Positions 7,065 to 15,000 of a DNA stretch of 17,056 nt are shown here, in pieces. How positions within the stretch are numbered: position 1 is the first letter of the stretch; the number at the start of each line of letters is the position of its first letter. This DNA is from an uncultured Gammaproteobacteria bacterium. Its GTDB lineage: Bacteria; Pseudomonadota; Gammaproteobacteria; SZUA-140. The stretch spans positions 1-17,056 of the forward strand of contig CALZMY010000255.1 in NCBI GenBank assembly GCA_945788675.1. Direction: 5' to 3'. Both the position numbers and the translations under genes were made by a program. The notes beneath the pieces are model-generated. The model saw nothing but the letters and a program-made list of their open reading frames with translations, was not told where the DNA came from and did not search any database.

Positions 7065-7098
7065 AAAAACGATAGACTGAAAACAGCCTATCGTTTTT
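7065..7098. terminator. bidirectional intrinsic terminator
   Basis: AAAAACGATAG (7065-7075) and CTATCGTTTTT (7088-7098) form a perfect 11-bp stem, with an inner CTG/CAG pairing around an AAAA loop. The stem carries A/T runs on both flanks, so it can end the argD-argF-ABC transcript on the plus strand and the cytochrome c4 transcript on the minus strand. Confidence 0.85.
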
Positions 7099-7156
7099 CC
7101 TTAGCTTAAAATCTAAACCTGATCGAAGTCAGGAAGACCTACAACCCATAAATATA

Positions 7157-7810
7157 CTAAGGTAATTGCGCTGAAAGGTAATTTGCTACTGCTTTAACCT
7201 CTCTATCCGACAACTTTTTAGCAATATCGCCCATCATCCCTGCTGGGTCATTAGCGCGTGCGCCACTCTTCAAATCCTTCAGCTGTTTGATGATATAGTC
7301 TCGATGTTGACCACCGATTCTTGGAAAAATAGCGATATTTGGCGCTTTTCCCATGCCACGATCACCATGACAGTTTACGCAACCGTATACACCCGTCTTT
7401 GGATTTCCCTCATAAAACAATTTCTTACCTTGGGCAGCCAACTTCTTATCTACAGCGACAATCGGTTTTTTTGCCATTTTCTGCTGCGCAAAAAAAGCAC
7501 CAATATCCTTTGCATCCTGCAACGACGCTACCATTGCTGCCATACCTGCCATGGTATCATTATTTGCGCGGTGGCCTTTCTGGAAGTCCCTGATTTGCTT
7601 AACAATATACATTTCATATTGCCCAGCAAGACGTGGAAAAGTCGCGTCAGGACTATTGCCGTCAGAACCGTGGCAACCACCACATAGCCCTGCCTGCATC
7701 TCACCAGCCACCGGATCACCCGGTTTACTGGCAGCATGCGCCTCACTAACTAGCACCAATGACGCCAGCCCCCCCAAAAGTGCTATCAATATGCGTGATT
7801 TCTTGATCAT
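7157..7810 (-). CDS. di-haem cytochrome c4
   Basis: Periplasmic electron carrier of about 20 kDa after processing. It shuttles electrons from the bc1 complex or dehydrogenases to terminal oxidases. A signal peptide covers residues 1-26 (MIKKSRILIALLGGLASLVL ... HA|ASKPG). Two homologous cytochrome c domains follow: haem 1 at C43-GG-C46-H47 with a methionine ligand candidate at M87/M90 (NNDTMAGM), and haem 2 at C144-VN-C147-H148 with a ligand candidate at M192/M193 (ANDPAGMMGDIA). The repeated 'FPRLAGQ' and 'FPRIGGQ' segments after each haem site, and the length of 217, fit cytochrome c4. The start is the ATG at 7810, with AAGGG about ten bases upstream. Monocistronic; it shares the terminator at 7065-7098 with the plus-strand operon. 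The 281 bases on its upstream side hold its promoter and no credible gene. Confidence 0.94.
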   Translation of the reverse strand: MIKKSRILIALLGGLASLVLVSEAHAASKPGDPVAGEMQAGLCGGCHGSDGNSPDATFPRLAGQYEMYIVKQIRDFQKGHRANNDTMAGMAAMVASLQDAKDIGAFFAQQKMAKKPIVAVDKKLAAQGKKLFYEGNPKTGVYGCVNCHGDRGMGKAPNIAIFPRIGGQHRDYIIKQLKDLKSGARANDPAGMMGDIAKKLSDREVKAVANYLSAQLP

Positions 7811-8091
7811 AAAATGAACCCTTTTATTTTTATATTGTGCTCCCCAAACACCATATCACATGGATGCACATGAACTCGGATACACTACCAACCTCTCCAC
7901 CTTACGTCAATCCACAACCCTCAAAATATCCGCGCGCCTTGACTATAATTGCAACATCTACCATCTAGAAAGACTACCTGCCCCCCTTAAAACCAATTGT
8001 GACATCACACTTCTAGTAAACGTCCCACCGAACATCAACACCTATCAATTCGCTGGCCTTACTTATAAAAGACACGATGAAGTTAAATTAA

Positions 8092-8108
8092 CTCCGGCAA
8101 AGCCGGAG
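8092..8108. repeat. IS right-end hairpin
   Basis: CTCCGGC-aaa-GCCGGAG, a perfect 7-bp stem with a 3-base loop on the tnpA-distal (3') side. It matches the left-end hairpin closely. Confidence 0.7.
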
Positions 8109-8122
8109 GCTTATTAGGTTAC

Positions 8123-8155
8123 GCCCTCAAAGGGCTCACATTGCGCCCAAGGCGC
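8123..8155. repeat. two further three-base-loop hairpins after tnpA
   Basis: GCCCT-caa-AGGGC (8123-8135) and GCGCC-caa-GGCGC (8143-8155) are perfect 5-bp stems, the second touching the tnpA stop codon. Together with 8092-8108 they make three tandem hairpins with three-base loops. They may terminate tnpA transcription or aid transposase recognition. Confidence 0.5.
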
Positions 8156-8586
8156 TACATGCCAAGCACCAACTGATCTCGGCGAACATCTTCTTGCTCC
8201 TGATTGCGGATATACGCTCTAACCATTTCTTCATCCAATCCAACTGTTGAAACGTAGTAGCCTCGTGCCCAGAAATGTTCGCCTGCAAAGTTTCTTTGCT
8301 TACCCTTAAAACGTCTGGCTATCGTAATCGCGCGCTTCCCTTTCAAGTAACCCACAACATTTGATACTGAGTACTTCGGGGGAATACTGATACAGATATG
8401 CACGTGATCAGCCATTAAATGCCCTTCCTCTATACGACACCCCTTCCTGCTCCCCAACTCATGAAATATTTCACCTAGCCCTTTCCGGAGAGTTCCATAT
8501 ATCAGATTCAACCTCCTTTTGGGGATAAATACCACATGGTACTTACAATCCCATCTCGTATGAGCCAAATTTTTAAAGTCCCTCAT
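8155..8586 (-). CDS. tnpA: IS200-type HUH/Y1 transposase TnpA
   Basis: Single-strand transposase of the IS200/IS605 family, which cuts and rejoins DNA through a covalent tyrosine link. At 143 residues it has full length and appears intact. Seen: the N-terminus MRDFKNLAHTRWDCKYHVVF typical of IS200, the HUH motif H61-V-H63 in MADHVHICISIP, GYYVSTVGLDEE near 109-120, and the catalytic tyrosine Y125 with Q129 in YIRNQEQED. The frame is open upstream to 8667, but I choose the ATG at 8586 because AGAGG precedes it at good spacing and because IS200 proteins begin with MRDFK. Both end hairpins are present, so the element may be active. It sits between the cytochrome c4 gene and the PEP-CTERM gene, just after the latter's stop, and interrupts no visible gene. 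Confidence 0.93.
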   Translation of the reverse strand: MRDFKNLAHTRWDCKYHVVFIPKRRLNLIYGTLRKGLGEIFHELGSRKGCRIEEGHLMADHVHICISIPPKYSVSNVVGYLKGKRAITIARRFKGKQRNFAGEHFWARGYYVSTVGLDEEMVRAYIRNQEQEDVRRDQLVLGM

Positions 8587-8657
8587 AGATTTTCCTCTCG
8601 TTTCTTGGTCGAAACTAAAGGATATGTGACCGTAGCCTCGGTCTAACCTATTCGAGC

Positions 8658-8676
8658 CCCCCGGCACAGCCGGGGG
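8658..8676. repeat. IS left-end hairpin
   Basis: CCCCCGGC-aca-GCCGGGGG, a perfect 8-bp stem with a 3-base loop on the tnpA-proximal (5') side. It is about 70 bases upstream of the tnpA start and 37 bases past the PEP-CTERM stop. Confidence 0.7.
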
Positions 8677-8712
8677 TTTACCTAATGATTAATTATAAAT
8701 ATCAAGCCGCGA

Positions 8713-9327
8713 TCAGGTAGCGACAGGACTCATCCGATCAGCCAACACATTATCGCTTCGCCTAAATCTTCTCTGCAAAAACACACCCAAAAGACCAGCA
8801 CCAAAAAGCGCGAAGATGGGTGGCTCTGGAACTGAAATATCACCCACTAGATAACTGTTTGCTAGCTGGCGATCAAGCGCAGTATAACGACTAATTGCCG
8901 TGAGAAGATATTGACCAGATTCAAAATTAGGCACGTCTAAATAGTAGAAATCACCGTATGATTCCATGCCTGCAGAATGAGCGCTATAGTTTGCCGCATG
9001 CAACAGAGTATTAGGATCATCCGGGCTCCAATATGCGTAACCATCGATACCTAAGTCTGCGAACGTGGCATTATTAACCCATCCAGTCCAGTCATGGAAT
9101 TCTTGATTGGCCCACGGACCTATCTGTAAAGCACCACCTCCCACGCTTGAGAGATCTCCGTGCGCTGTTTCGCCATAGAAGCGTATCGTATTATTCCCAA
9201 TGTCATTCCATGAAATACCTATAATATGCGCATTACTTGGCAGACTTACGCCTATAAACACCATCATAGCAAACAGCTTAGATAGCGTACCATTTAGTCC
9301 TGTAATTCTTTTCAAACCGCTCTCCAA
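8713..9327 (-). CDS. PEP-CTERM sorting domain protein, 204 aa
   Basis: Secreted protein with a C-terminal exosortase sorting signal. N-terminal signal peptide: a basic region (LKRITG), a hydrophobic stretch LFAMMVFIGVSLP and a cleavage site near SNA|HI. The body (about 36-160) is rich in G, N, Y and W, with no enzyme motif I recognise. At about 167-190 lies the tripartite signal: VPEPP, the membrane span IFALFGAGLLGVFL and the basic cluster QRRFRR. About 15 residues (SDNVLADRMSPVAT at the end) follow the basic cluster, longer than usual. No ATG is available. TTG at 9327 has AGGA four bases upstream, and TTG at 9315 has GGAG six bases upstream and is equally or more likely. The exosortase itself is not in this window, but an XrtA-type locus ATPase is 709 bases away on the same strand. 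Confidence 0.85.
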   Translation of the reverse strand: MESGLKRITGLNGTLSKLFAMMVFIGVSLPSNAHIIGISWNDIGNNTIRFYGETAHGDLSSVGGGALQIGPWANQEFHDWTGWVNNATFADLGIDGYAYWSPDDPNTLLHAANYSAHSAGMESYGDFYYLDVPNFESGQYLLTAISRYTALDRQLANSYLVGDISVPEPPIFALFGAGLLGVFLQRRFRRSDNVLADRMSPVAT

Positions 9328-9361
9328 CTATTCCTATTCAACTGGCTTTACGACAATTGAA

Positions 9362-9377
9362 TACTATAAACATAGTA
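9362..9377. promoter_or_regulatory. inverted repeat upstream of the PEP-CTERM gene
   Basis: TACTAT-AAAC-ATAGTA is a perfect 6-bp inverted repeat 35-50 bases before the TTG start at 9327. It also supplies a TATAGT -10-like box on the minus strand. It is a candidate operator; no regulator is identified. Confidence 0.35.
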
Positions 9378-9490
9378 CACCTTAATATCTTTAATAATAA
9401 ACACAAGAAACTCAATAGATATATAGTTACGCAAAATACGAAACAACATTACAACCATATGTTTTAAAACGAATTATCAAACCTGCACCA

Positions 9491-9515
9491 ACTTACACCC
9501 AACAAAGTGTAAAGT
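9491..9515. promoter_or_regulatory. imperfect inverted repeat in the PEP-CTERM upstream region
   Basis: ACTTACAC (9491-9498) is mirrored by GTGTAAAGT (9507-9515) with one extra A. It lies in AT-rich DNA about 170 bases upstream of the PEP-CTERM start. It may be an operator; the support is weak. Confidence 0.25.
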
Positions 9516-9697
9516 TTTGCTAATAACAATACTCACAAAATCACAGAACTAAATAGGCGCCAGAAACTACATATTACTCCATAAATGCATTAAGCGCTAA
9601 AGCCCCCCCTCTCTAAACACCACTCCCACTAGCACCCTCCTAATAACTAGATGTACTATCCAAGCGATTTTTTTGCAAGTAGAACAGTGACTTTTAA

Positions 9698-9894
9698 CCA
9701 TTCGCTGGCGACCATGGAGAGCAAAGCGTGCGCCGCTAGTCGCCGATAGGCTACGCCGTCTGCCCTTTCGTTGTGATGAGCGATGGCGAATGGCGAAGAA
9801 ATGCAGGAGCGGCTTTAGTGGGCGTAGGGCCATTATGGTAGCAGTGTTGAGTGCAACGAGAGAACGAAGTGAACAAGGTTGTACTAAACGCTGC
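9698..9894. repeat. block of long imperfect stem-loops
   Basis: CCATTCGC (9698-9705) pairs perfectly with GCGAATGG (9786-9793), enclosing further quasi-palindromic sequence. Next, 9841-9857 pairs with 9878-9894 over 17 positions: 14 Watson-Crick pairs, two G-U pairs and one mismatch, with a 20-base loop. Two consecutive stem-loops of this size suggest a dispersed intergenic repeat or a structured RNA. Confidence 0.5.
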
Positions 9895-9981
9895 GGACGC
9901 AGGGCGGCGGGACAAAAGGAACCAGCTGTCGCGTAAGTGAGTAAATTATGGGCATGGACGCCAAATAATTTTTAGCGAAGT

Positions 9982-10006
9982 AGCGACACAATCGGCGTCG
10001 CTTTTT
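9982..10006 (+). terminator. intrinsic terminator with no upstream plus-strand gene
   Basis: AGCGAC (9982-9987) and GTCGCT (9997-10002) form a 6-bp stem with a 9-base loop, ending in TTTTT (10002-10006). The T run lies only on the plus strand. It could end a non-coding RNA that covers the stem-loops at 9698-9894. As a terminator for the minus-strand ATPase gene it would lack the T run. Confidence 0.45.
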
Positions 10007-10035
10007 GAAAAAAAACACAACCAATGGCAAGCTGA

Positions 10036-11007
10036 TTACTTAATTGACAATGCCTGCAAACGAGCCTTCTGCAACTGAATTGCATCATCTATCTCTTCCA
10101 ACTTCTCTTCAATAACATCCAAGCGCCCCTCAATCACTGTCTTTTTTTCGCAACCCCAGTCACCAGACTGCTGGTGCGCACCACCCCGCGAATATGTGAC
10201 TTCATTCCGCAATTCACCCGTTACCGCTACCACCGTATCCTCCTCAATTACATGAATCTCTTCAAGATAACCAAATAATAGCAACCTGTCACAAAATGTG
10301 TTGATGCGACGCGGAATCCCACCAGTATAAGTATATATCTCATTATAGGCTTCGTTGGTAAACGAAGGATCACCATCCCATTCCACTAGAGAAAGGCGGT
10401 GCTCAATGTACCCACAAACTTCATCCCTATCTAATGCTTTCAGGTAATAGGAGGCGATAACTCGCTGTCGCAATTGCTCAAGCCCATCAGCCTGAAGTGT
10501 CTTAATAAAATCCCGCTGTCCAAGCAGGAATATCTGTAAAAGCGCCACACCGCCAAGCTGAAAGTTAGATAACATGCGCAGTTCTTCTAGGGATTTGAGA
10601 GGAATATTCTGCACCTCATCCACCACTAACAACACTCTCTTACCCTCACGGACTCGTTCAAGAAAGAAATTTTCCAAATTTTTTAATAAACTTGCCTTAG
10701 TAACACCCTCATGAGCCAGCCCAAAGGAAGAGGCCACCAGACGCAACATGTCATCTGCTTCAAGCTGCGTTGTAACAAGCTTTGCTGCAACAAGATTTTC
10801 TTCTGCCAAATGATTAAAAAGCGCCTGTACCAGTGTTGTCTTTCCGGTACCAATATCGCCCATGATAACAATAAATCCCTCACCCTGAGTAATCCCATAC
10901 TGGAGATAAGACATTGCCCTTTTATGACCTCGACTGCTATAGAAAAAACGAGCATCCGGACTCAGTTGAAAGGGGCGTGCTCTTAGCTTATAAAAAGACT
11001 CGTACAT
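10036..11007 (-). CDS. XrtA/PEP-CTERM locus-associated ATPase, 323 aa
   Basis: ExeA-like AAA ATPase of the subfamily found in PEP-CTERM/exosortase exopolysaccharide loci (as I recall, the TIGR03015 type, 'putative secretion ATPase'). Seen: the hallmark N-terminus MYESFYKLRARPFQLSPD, HKRAMSYLQYGITQGEGF, Walker A GDIGTGKTT (50-58), Walker B VLLVVDE (125-131) followed by VQN, an LRMLSNFQ sensor-like segment, QLRQRVIASYYLKAL (arginine-finger region) and GGIPRRINTFCDRLLL near 232-247. The last ~35 residues (VIEGRLDVIEEKLEEIDDAI and on) look like a coiled coil. It probably powers assembly or export of polysaccharide or surface material at the inner membrane; the exact job is unproven for the family. 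The start ATG has GGAG four bases upstream. The usual partner genes (exosortase, chain-length and polymerisation proteins) are not in this window. It is flanked on both sides by gene-free, palindrome-rich DNA. Confidence 0.9.
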   Translation of the reverse strand: MYESFYKLRARPFQLSPDARFFYSSRGHKRAMSYLQYGITQGEGFIVIMGDIGTGKTTLVQALFNHLAEENLVAAKLVTTQLEADDMLRLVASSFGLAHEGVTKASLLKNLENFFLERVREGKRVLLVVDEVQNIPLKSLEELRMLSNFQLGGVALLQIFLLGQRDFIKTLQADGLEQLRQRVIASYYLKALDRDEVCGYIEHRLSLVEWDGDPSFTNEAYNEIYTYTGGIPRRINTFCDRLLLFGYLEEIHVIEEDTVVAVTGELRNEVTYSRGGAHQQSGDWGCEKKTVIEGRLDVIEEKLEEIDDAIQLQKARLQALSIK

Positions 11008-11213
11008 GACTCTCCATATTCAAAAGGTACATTTACATGAGCACCCACAAGATGCTCGACGTGCTTATACCGATTCACAGTAAATTCTCGCTTTGAATCT
11101 CGGTGACAATATGCGCTGGTAAATATTGAGAACCATACAATAAAGCGCTGAAAATAAACTTTAATGCTTACACTTAATTGTGAAACCCAGCGTGTCGCAG
11201 CGCTCGTTTTAAA

Positions 11214-11382
11214 GAATTGATCTGTTCATGGCTCAATTCCACTGCGTTCAAGCGACATCTATTGCGGCTCAGACGTCCTCATCACCTCGTTCACGTATCG
11301 GCTCTCAAGTGACAGGCGGAGCTAGGATGCAATTACTGCGCTTTCTTCGCTGCGCTACGAAGGCTACTGCAAGTTGTCCGCC
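11214..11382. repeat. palindrome-rich intergenic block
   Basis: GAATTGA (11214-11220) mirrors TCAATTC (11233-11239). Further on, GGCGGA (11316-11321) pairs with TCCGCC (11377-11382). Nested inside are TGCA/TGCA and CTTCG/CGAAG (near 11345-11362), making a nested stem of about 67 bases. Its base composition differs from the flanking AT-rich DNA. It could be a dispersed repeat or a decayed mobile element. Confidence 0.4.
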
Positions 11383-11510
11383 CTACCGAGGGCTTCCACT
11401 GCCCCGCTCGCTATTCGCATAGTTCTCCATGTAGTGTGGCGGATAGGAACCCATTCTAGATCATTATTTACGTGCTATGCTACTCTAAACACTCACATTT
11501 TAGAGCTCAT

Positions 11511-11618
11511 ATGAGCCAACGAAGACTATCAGCCAACAAAATAAACGTCAATGCTGCACTGGCTAAAATACATGAGTATGAATACTTGATTAAGCCAGAT
11601 CAATATTTCATAAAATGA
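11511..11618 (+). CDS. possible 35-aa protein, unrecognised
   Basis: ATG at 11511, stop TGA at 11616-11618. The product begins MSQRRLSANKINVNAALAKI and continues with HEYEYLIKPDQYFIK. It is hydrophilic and predicted helical, with no signal peptide or membrane segment. Only a weak GAG lies upstream. It could be a small gene, the remnant of a longer one, or chance. No function is proposed. Confidence 0.2.
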   Translation: MSQRRLSANKINVNAALAKIHEYEYLIKPDQYFIK

Positions 11619-11690
11619 AACCAGCGCGTTGCCTCTCCATTTTGACCCAGCAAATGCGTAAATCCTACAGCCCCTAACTTCACGCATACT

Positions 11691-11876
11691 TCATTTAAAC
11701 AGAGATACGCATCCAGCAATAATGAACGAGAAACCACAGGAATAAAGTTCCATAATTTTTATACTAATTATCATATAGATACCAGTTGCTACACTGAGCA
11801 TCACCCATAACCCATGGGAAAATCGAGTATTATACCGTAAAATCCTGTCAAATTGTTGGCGACTGGTCGATATCAT
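11691..11876 (-). CDS. possible 61-aa small membrane protein
   Basis: ATG at 11876. The product has a polar N-terminus (MISTSRQQFDRILRYNTRF) and then two hydrophobic spans, LWVMLSVATGIYMIISIKIM and CGFSFIIAGCVSLF, which look like a membrane hairpin. The ribosome binding site is weak (AAGG well upstream). A different minus-strand frame stays open past its stop to 11608 and ends GEATRWFHFMKY, so this may be a decayed longer gene with a frameshift. Low certainty. Confidence 0.25.
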   Translation of the reverse strand: MISTSRQQFDRILRYNTRFSHGLWVMLSVATGIYMIISIKIMELYSCGFSFIIAGCVSLFK

Positions 11877-12015
11877 TGCTACAGGAAACCTTCAAGAGGT
11901 ACACTTAACTTCTAGAGAAGAGGATTCCGTTGCTTTGTAACCCCTCTAGCGGTGTAAGCTTCATCCGGTCATACCGATCAAACACAACGCATAATCATAT
12001 ATTTGGAGAGAAAGT

Positions 12016-15000
12016 ATGGCCAGGTTATCTAGGTATTTTGCTGTCATTACCGTGTTCGTTCTTAATATATATTCAAGTTCTTATGCTGGAATACTTGTTA
12101 TTGCGCCACACCCAGACGACGATGTTCTTACATCTGCGGGAATCATCCATCACGCACTCTCAAGGGGACAGGATGTAAAAGTCGTATATTTGACGAATGG
12201 CGATAATTCTGGAATTTCAACAGGCCTCACAAGACAAGAAGAAGCAGTTGCTGCGCAATCTGAACTCGGACTCACAGAAGATAATCTTATTTTTCTAGGG
12301 TACCCCGATGGATATCTGGGGCTGATATTTAATATCTATCCCGCCCTCACCGACCAGTATACGACCCCAAATGGACAAGCAGTCACCTATGGTAATAGAG
12401 GTCTGGGCCGTGTCGACTACCATAGTCACAGATTTGGCGCTCCCGCAGCCTATAACCGCGCCAACATGGTAATAGATCTGCAAGATGTTATAGAGACGTT
12501 TCAGCCTGAGCACATTTACACCGTATCGGAGCACGATACACACCAGGATCATGCATCAACCTATGACTTAACCGCACTTGCTGTAACTGGTGCAAATACC
12601 TCTAATCCTGCATACATCCCAGCCATCCACACCACCGTTGTGTGGACAGCAGACCCTGGTGTCTGGCCCGCAGTTCAAGACCCTACTTCATACCACACAG
12701 AATCGGTTGATTTCGCGCCAGCAGGGCTTATTTGGAGTGAAAGAGAAAGCCTGGACGTGCCCATATCGATGCAATCAACTGATTTCATTGAAAATCTAAA
12801 ATATCAGGCAATTAATCGCCACACTACACAAGGTGGCGCCTCCGGATTTCTAGGCCGCTTTGTCCACAAAGATGAGATCTATTGGGCAACAAATGAAATT
12901 GGAAGCAATAGACCACCCACTGTGGAGGCTGGCGCAAGTATTACAGTCGCTGAGGGTACTGCTATTCAATTAGATGGTTCAGCTAGCTTCGATCTGGACA
13001 TTGATCCACTGACCTTCCAGTGGGAACAAGTGGGAGGGCTCTCCGTCTCGCTCTCTGACCCAACTGTCGCAGCTCCAAACTTCATAGCGCCCAGTGGCAT
13101 TACCGAGGATGAAATCTTAAGTTTTGAATTAATAGTTAATGATGGCACATTTAACAGTTCTCGCGATCTGGTGAGCATCACCGTTCTAGCCCCTCCCCCC
13201 ATAAACTACCCTCCAATAGCAAATGCTGGCAACGATCAAACAGTTGGCATGGACATTGCCATTCAACTGGATGGCTCCGGGAGCAGTGATCCAAATGGAG
13301 AGTTGATTACATATCAATGGACGCAAGTGGATGGCACACCCATTGCGTTATCAGACCCAACCGTAGTAAACCCAACACTGAGAACCCCCACAGGTCTGGC
13401 CACGGACGAAGTCCTGACTTTTGAGCTGGTTACACACGACGGGGCTTTCTCAAGCACAGCAGACCAAGTGGATATTTTGGTGCAGCTTGATGGGCCCTCA
13501 AATATAGCTCCACTGGCGACTGCAACAGCATCTTCTGAAGGTAGTAGCAGCCAAACTGCCGACAAATCAATTGACGAAGTAATAGATGGCTATCCTGGAG
13601 ACGCTTCACGAGAGTGGGCAACCGCCGGAGAGCGTACTGGTGCCTGGCTTACCCTTAGCTGGGGTCGCTCTTATGAAGTAGATCGTGTGGTACTTTATGA
13701 CCGTCCAAATGTATCTGACCAGGTTAACAGCGCGGTCTTGTCCTTCAGTGATGGTAGCAGTATCAATGTAGGCCCACTTGATAATGTCGGCGGCGCCTAT
13801 GTAGCAACCTTTGCACCTAGATTAATCTCAGAATTAACGGTTACTGTTACGGGTGTCAGCCTGACTACCGGCGGTGTAGGCTTAGCAGAAATCGAGGTTG
13901 TTGGTACCCTGTTTGAAGGCAGCAATCTGCCCCCTGTTTCTGATGCCGGCATTGACCAGAATGTCGGCATGGGAATCCCTGTACAACTGGATGGATCTGG
14001 CAGCTCCGATCCTAACGGAGACCCTATTACCTTTTTCTGGGCTCAAACAAGCGGCACCCCTATCGTCTTGTCCGATGCTACAACTGCCAATCCCATTTTT
14101 TCAACGCCCACAGGTCTGATCGTCGATGAAGTTCTCAGTTTTGAATTAACAGTCGATGACGGCCTTGTCAGCACGACCGACCAGGTTGATATCACAGTAC
14201 AAGTATCTGCTGGCGTCAATATTGCGCCATTGGCAGTCACTTCTGCTTCCTCTGAAAACCCGGGGCAACCCGTTACAAGCGCTATTGATGGCATCATCGA
14301 TGGCTTTCCAGGGGATGCGTCACGAGAGTGGGCCACTGCAGGTGAAGGGGCAGGTGCATGGTTAGATCTCAATTGGGGAAGCGCATATGTTGTTGATCGT
14401 ATAGTTCTTTATGATAGACCAAATCTCTCTGATCAGGTCACAAGTGCAACCCTGACATTCAGCGATGGCACTCGCTCCACGCTGACTGTGGGCCCACTCG
14501 ACAACGCCGGAGGCGTCAATGTCTATACTTTTGCACCCAAGGTGACCACAAGTCTGATCATGACTATAAATAGCGTTTTGCCCGGCACCAATAATGCTGG
14601 ACTGGCAGAAATTGAAGTCATTGGGGTTCCATATACTGGGAATAATGCTGCGCCAACAGCCGCTGCAGGTACCAACCAAACTGTAGGAAGGGGGATTGCA
14701 GTACAATTGGACGGGACTGGCAGTATAGACCCGGACGACAATCCTCTGACTTATCAGTGGACTCAAATTGCTGGGCCGTTAGTTATTCTTTCCGATACCA
14801 GCACTGCTACACCAACCTTTAAAACACCCGCAAACTTGACGCAGGACGAAATCATTAGTTTTGAGCTCGTAGTTAATGATGGAGATAATAACAGCACACC
14901 AGACCAGGTCGACATTTCAGTACTGCTCTCAGCCGGCAGTAATATTGCGCCAGTTGCATCGGTTACCGCCTCATCAGAAACAGTAAACACTGGCCAAATT

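Larger units (their letters stand above)
8092..8685 (-). mobile_element. IS200-like insertion sequence (ends approximate)
   Basis: A compact IS200/IS605-family element with a single tnpA gene on the minus strand and no tnpB. Each end carries a GC-rich hairpin. In tnpA orientation the left-end hairpin reads CCCCCGGC-TGT-GCCGGGGG (8676-8658) and the right-end hairpin CTCCGGC-TTT-GCCGGAG (8108-8092). Their cores differ at one of thirteen positions, which marks them as the paired subterminal palindromes of one element. The motif TTAGGT/ACCTAA also occurs at both sides (8114-8119 and 8680-8685). Exact cleavage points cannot be set without an empty site; elements of this group leave no target duplication. 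Confidence 0.72.
9328..10035. other. 708-base gap: AT-rich promoter half, palindrome-rich half
   Basis: There is no credible gene. 9328-9600 is AT-rich and should contain the PEP-CTERM promoter. 9690-10010 is GC-richer and full of inverted repeats. A 78-codon minus frame at 9597-9833 (containing KGRRRSLSATSGARFALHGR) has a skewed arginine/serine/histidine composition and overlaps the palindromes. I regard it as a by-product of the repeat structure, not a protein. Confidence 0.6.
11008..12015. other. 1-kb gap without an established gene
   Basis: 11008-11195 is AT-rich and must hold the ATPase promoter; it includes GAGCA...TGCTC, a small inverted repeat at 11040-11058. 11196-11450 is GC-richer and palindromic (separate entry). 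11460-11880 holds only two doubtful small frames. 11880-12015 is the promoter and leader of the deacetylase gene, ending in a GGAG ribosome binding site at 12004-12007. A 64-codon frame at 11228-11422 has no ribosome binding site and a low-complexity make-up, so it is not called. Confidence 0.55.

Noticed and set aside
7860..8117. 85-codon plus-strand open frame upstream of the IS200-like element
   Set aside because: Its end is made by the IS end hairpin, it has no ribosome binding site, and the sequence lies in the promoter side of the cytochrome c4 gene.
9555..9580. sigma-54-like promoter (TGGCGC...TTAGT on the minus strand) for the PEP-CTERM gene
   Set aside because: The essential -12 GC is replaced by GT, so the match is too poor.
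9597..9833. 78-codon minus-strand open frame, rich in R, S and H
   Set aside because: It overlaps the long palindromic block, lacks a ribosome binding site and has a composition expected from repeat DNA.
9690..9900. integron attC site
   Set aside because: Palindromic layout is suggestive, but no paired RYYYAAC and GTTRRRY core sites were found at its ends and no integrase is present.
11228..11422. 64-codon plus-strand open frame
   Set aside because: Lies wholly within palindromic GC-rich DNA, with no ribosome binding site and no recognisable sequence.
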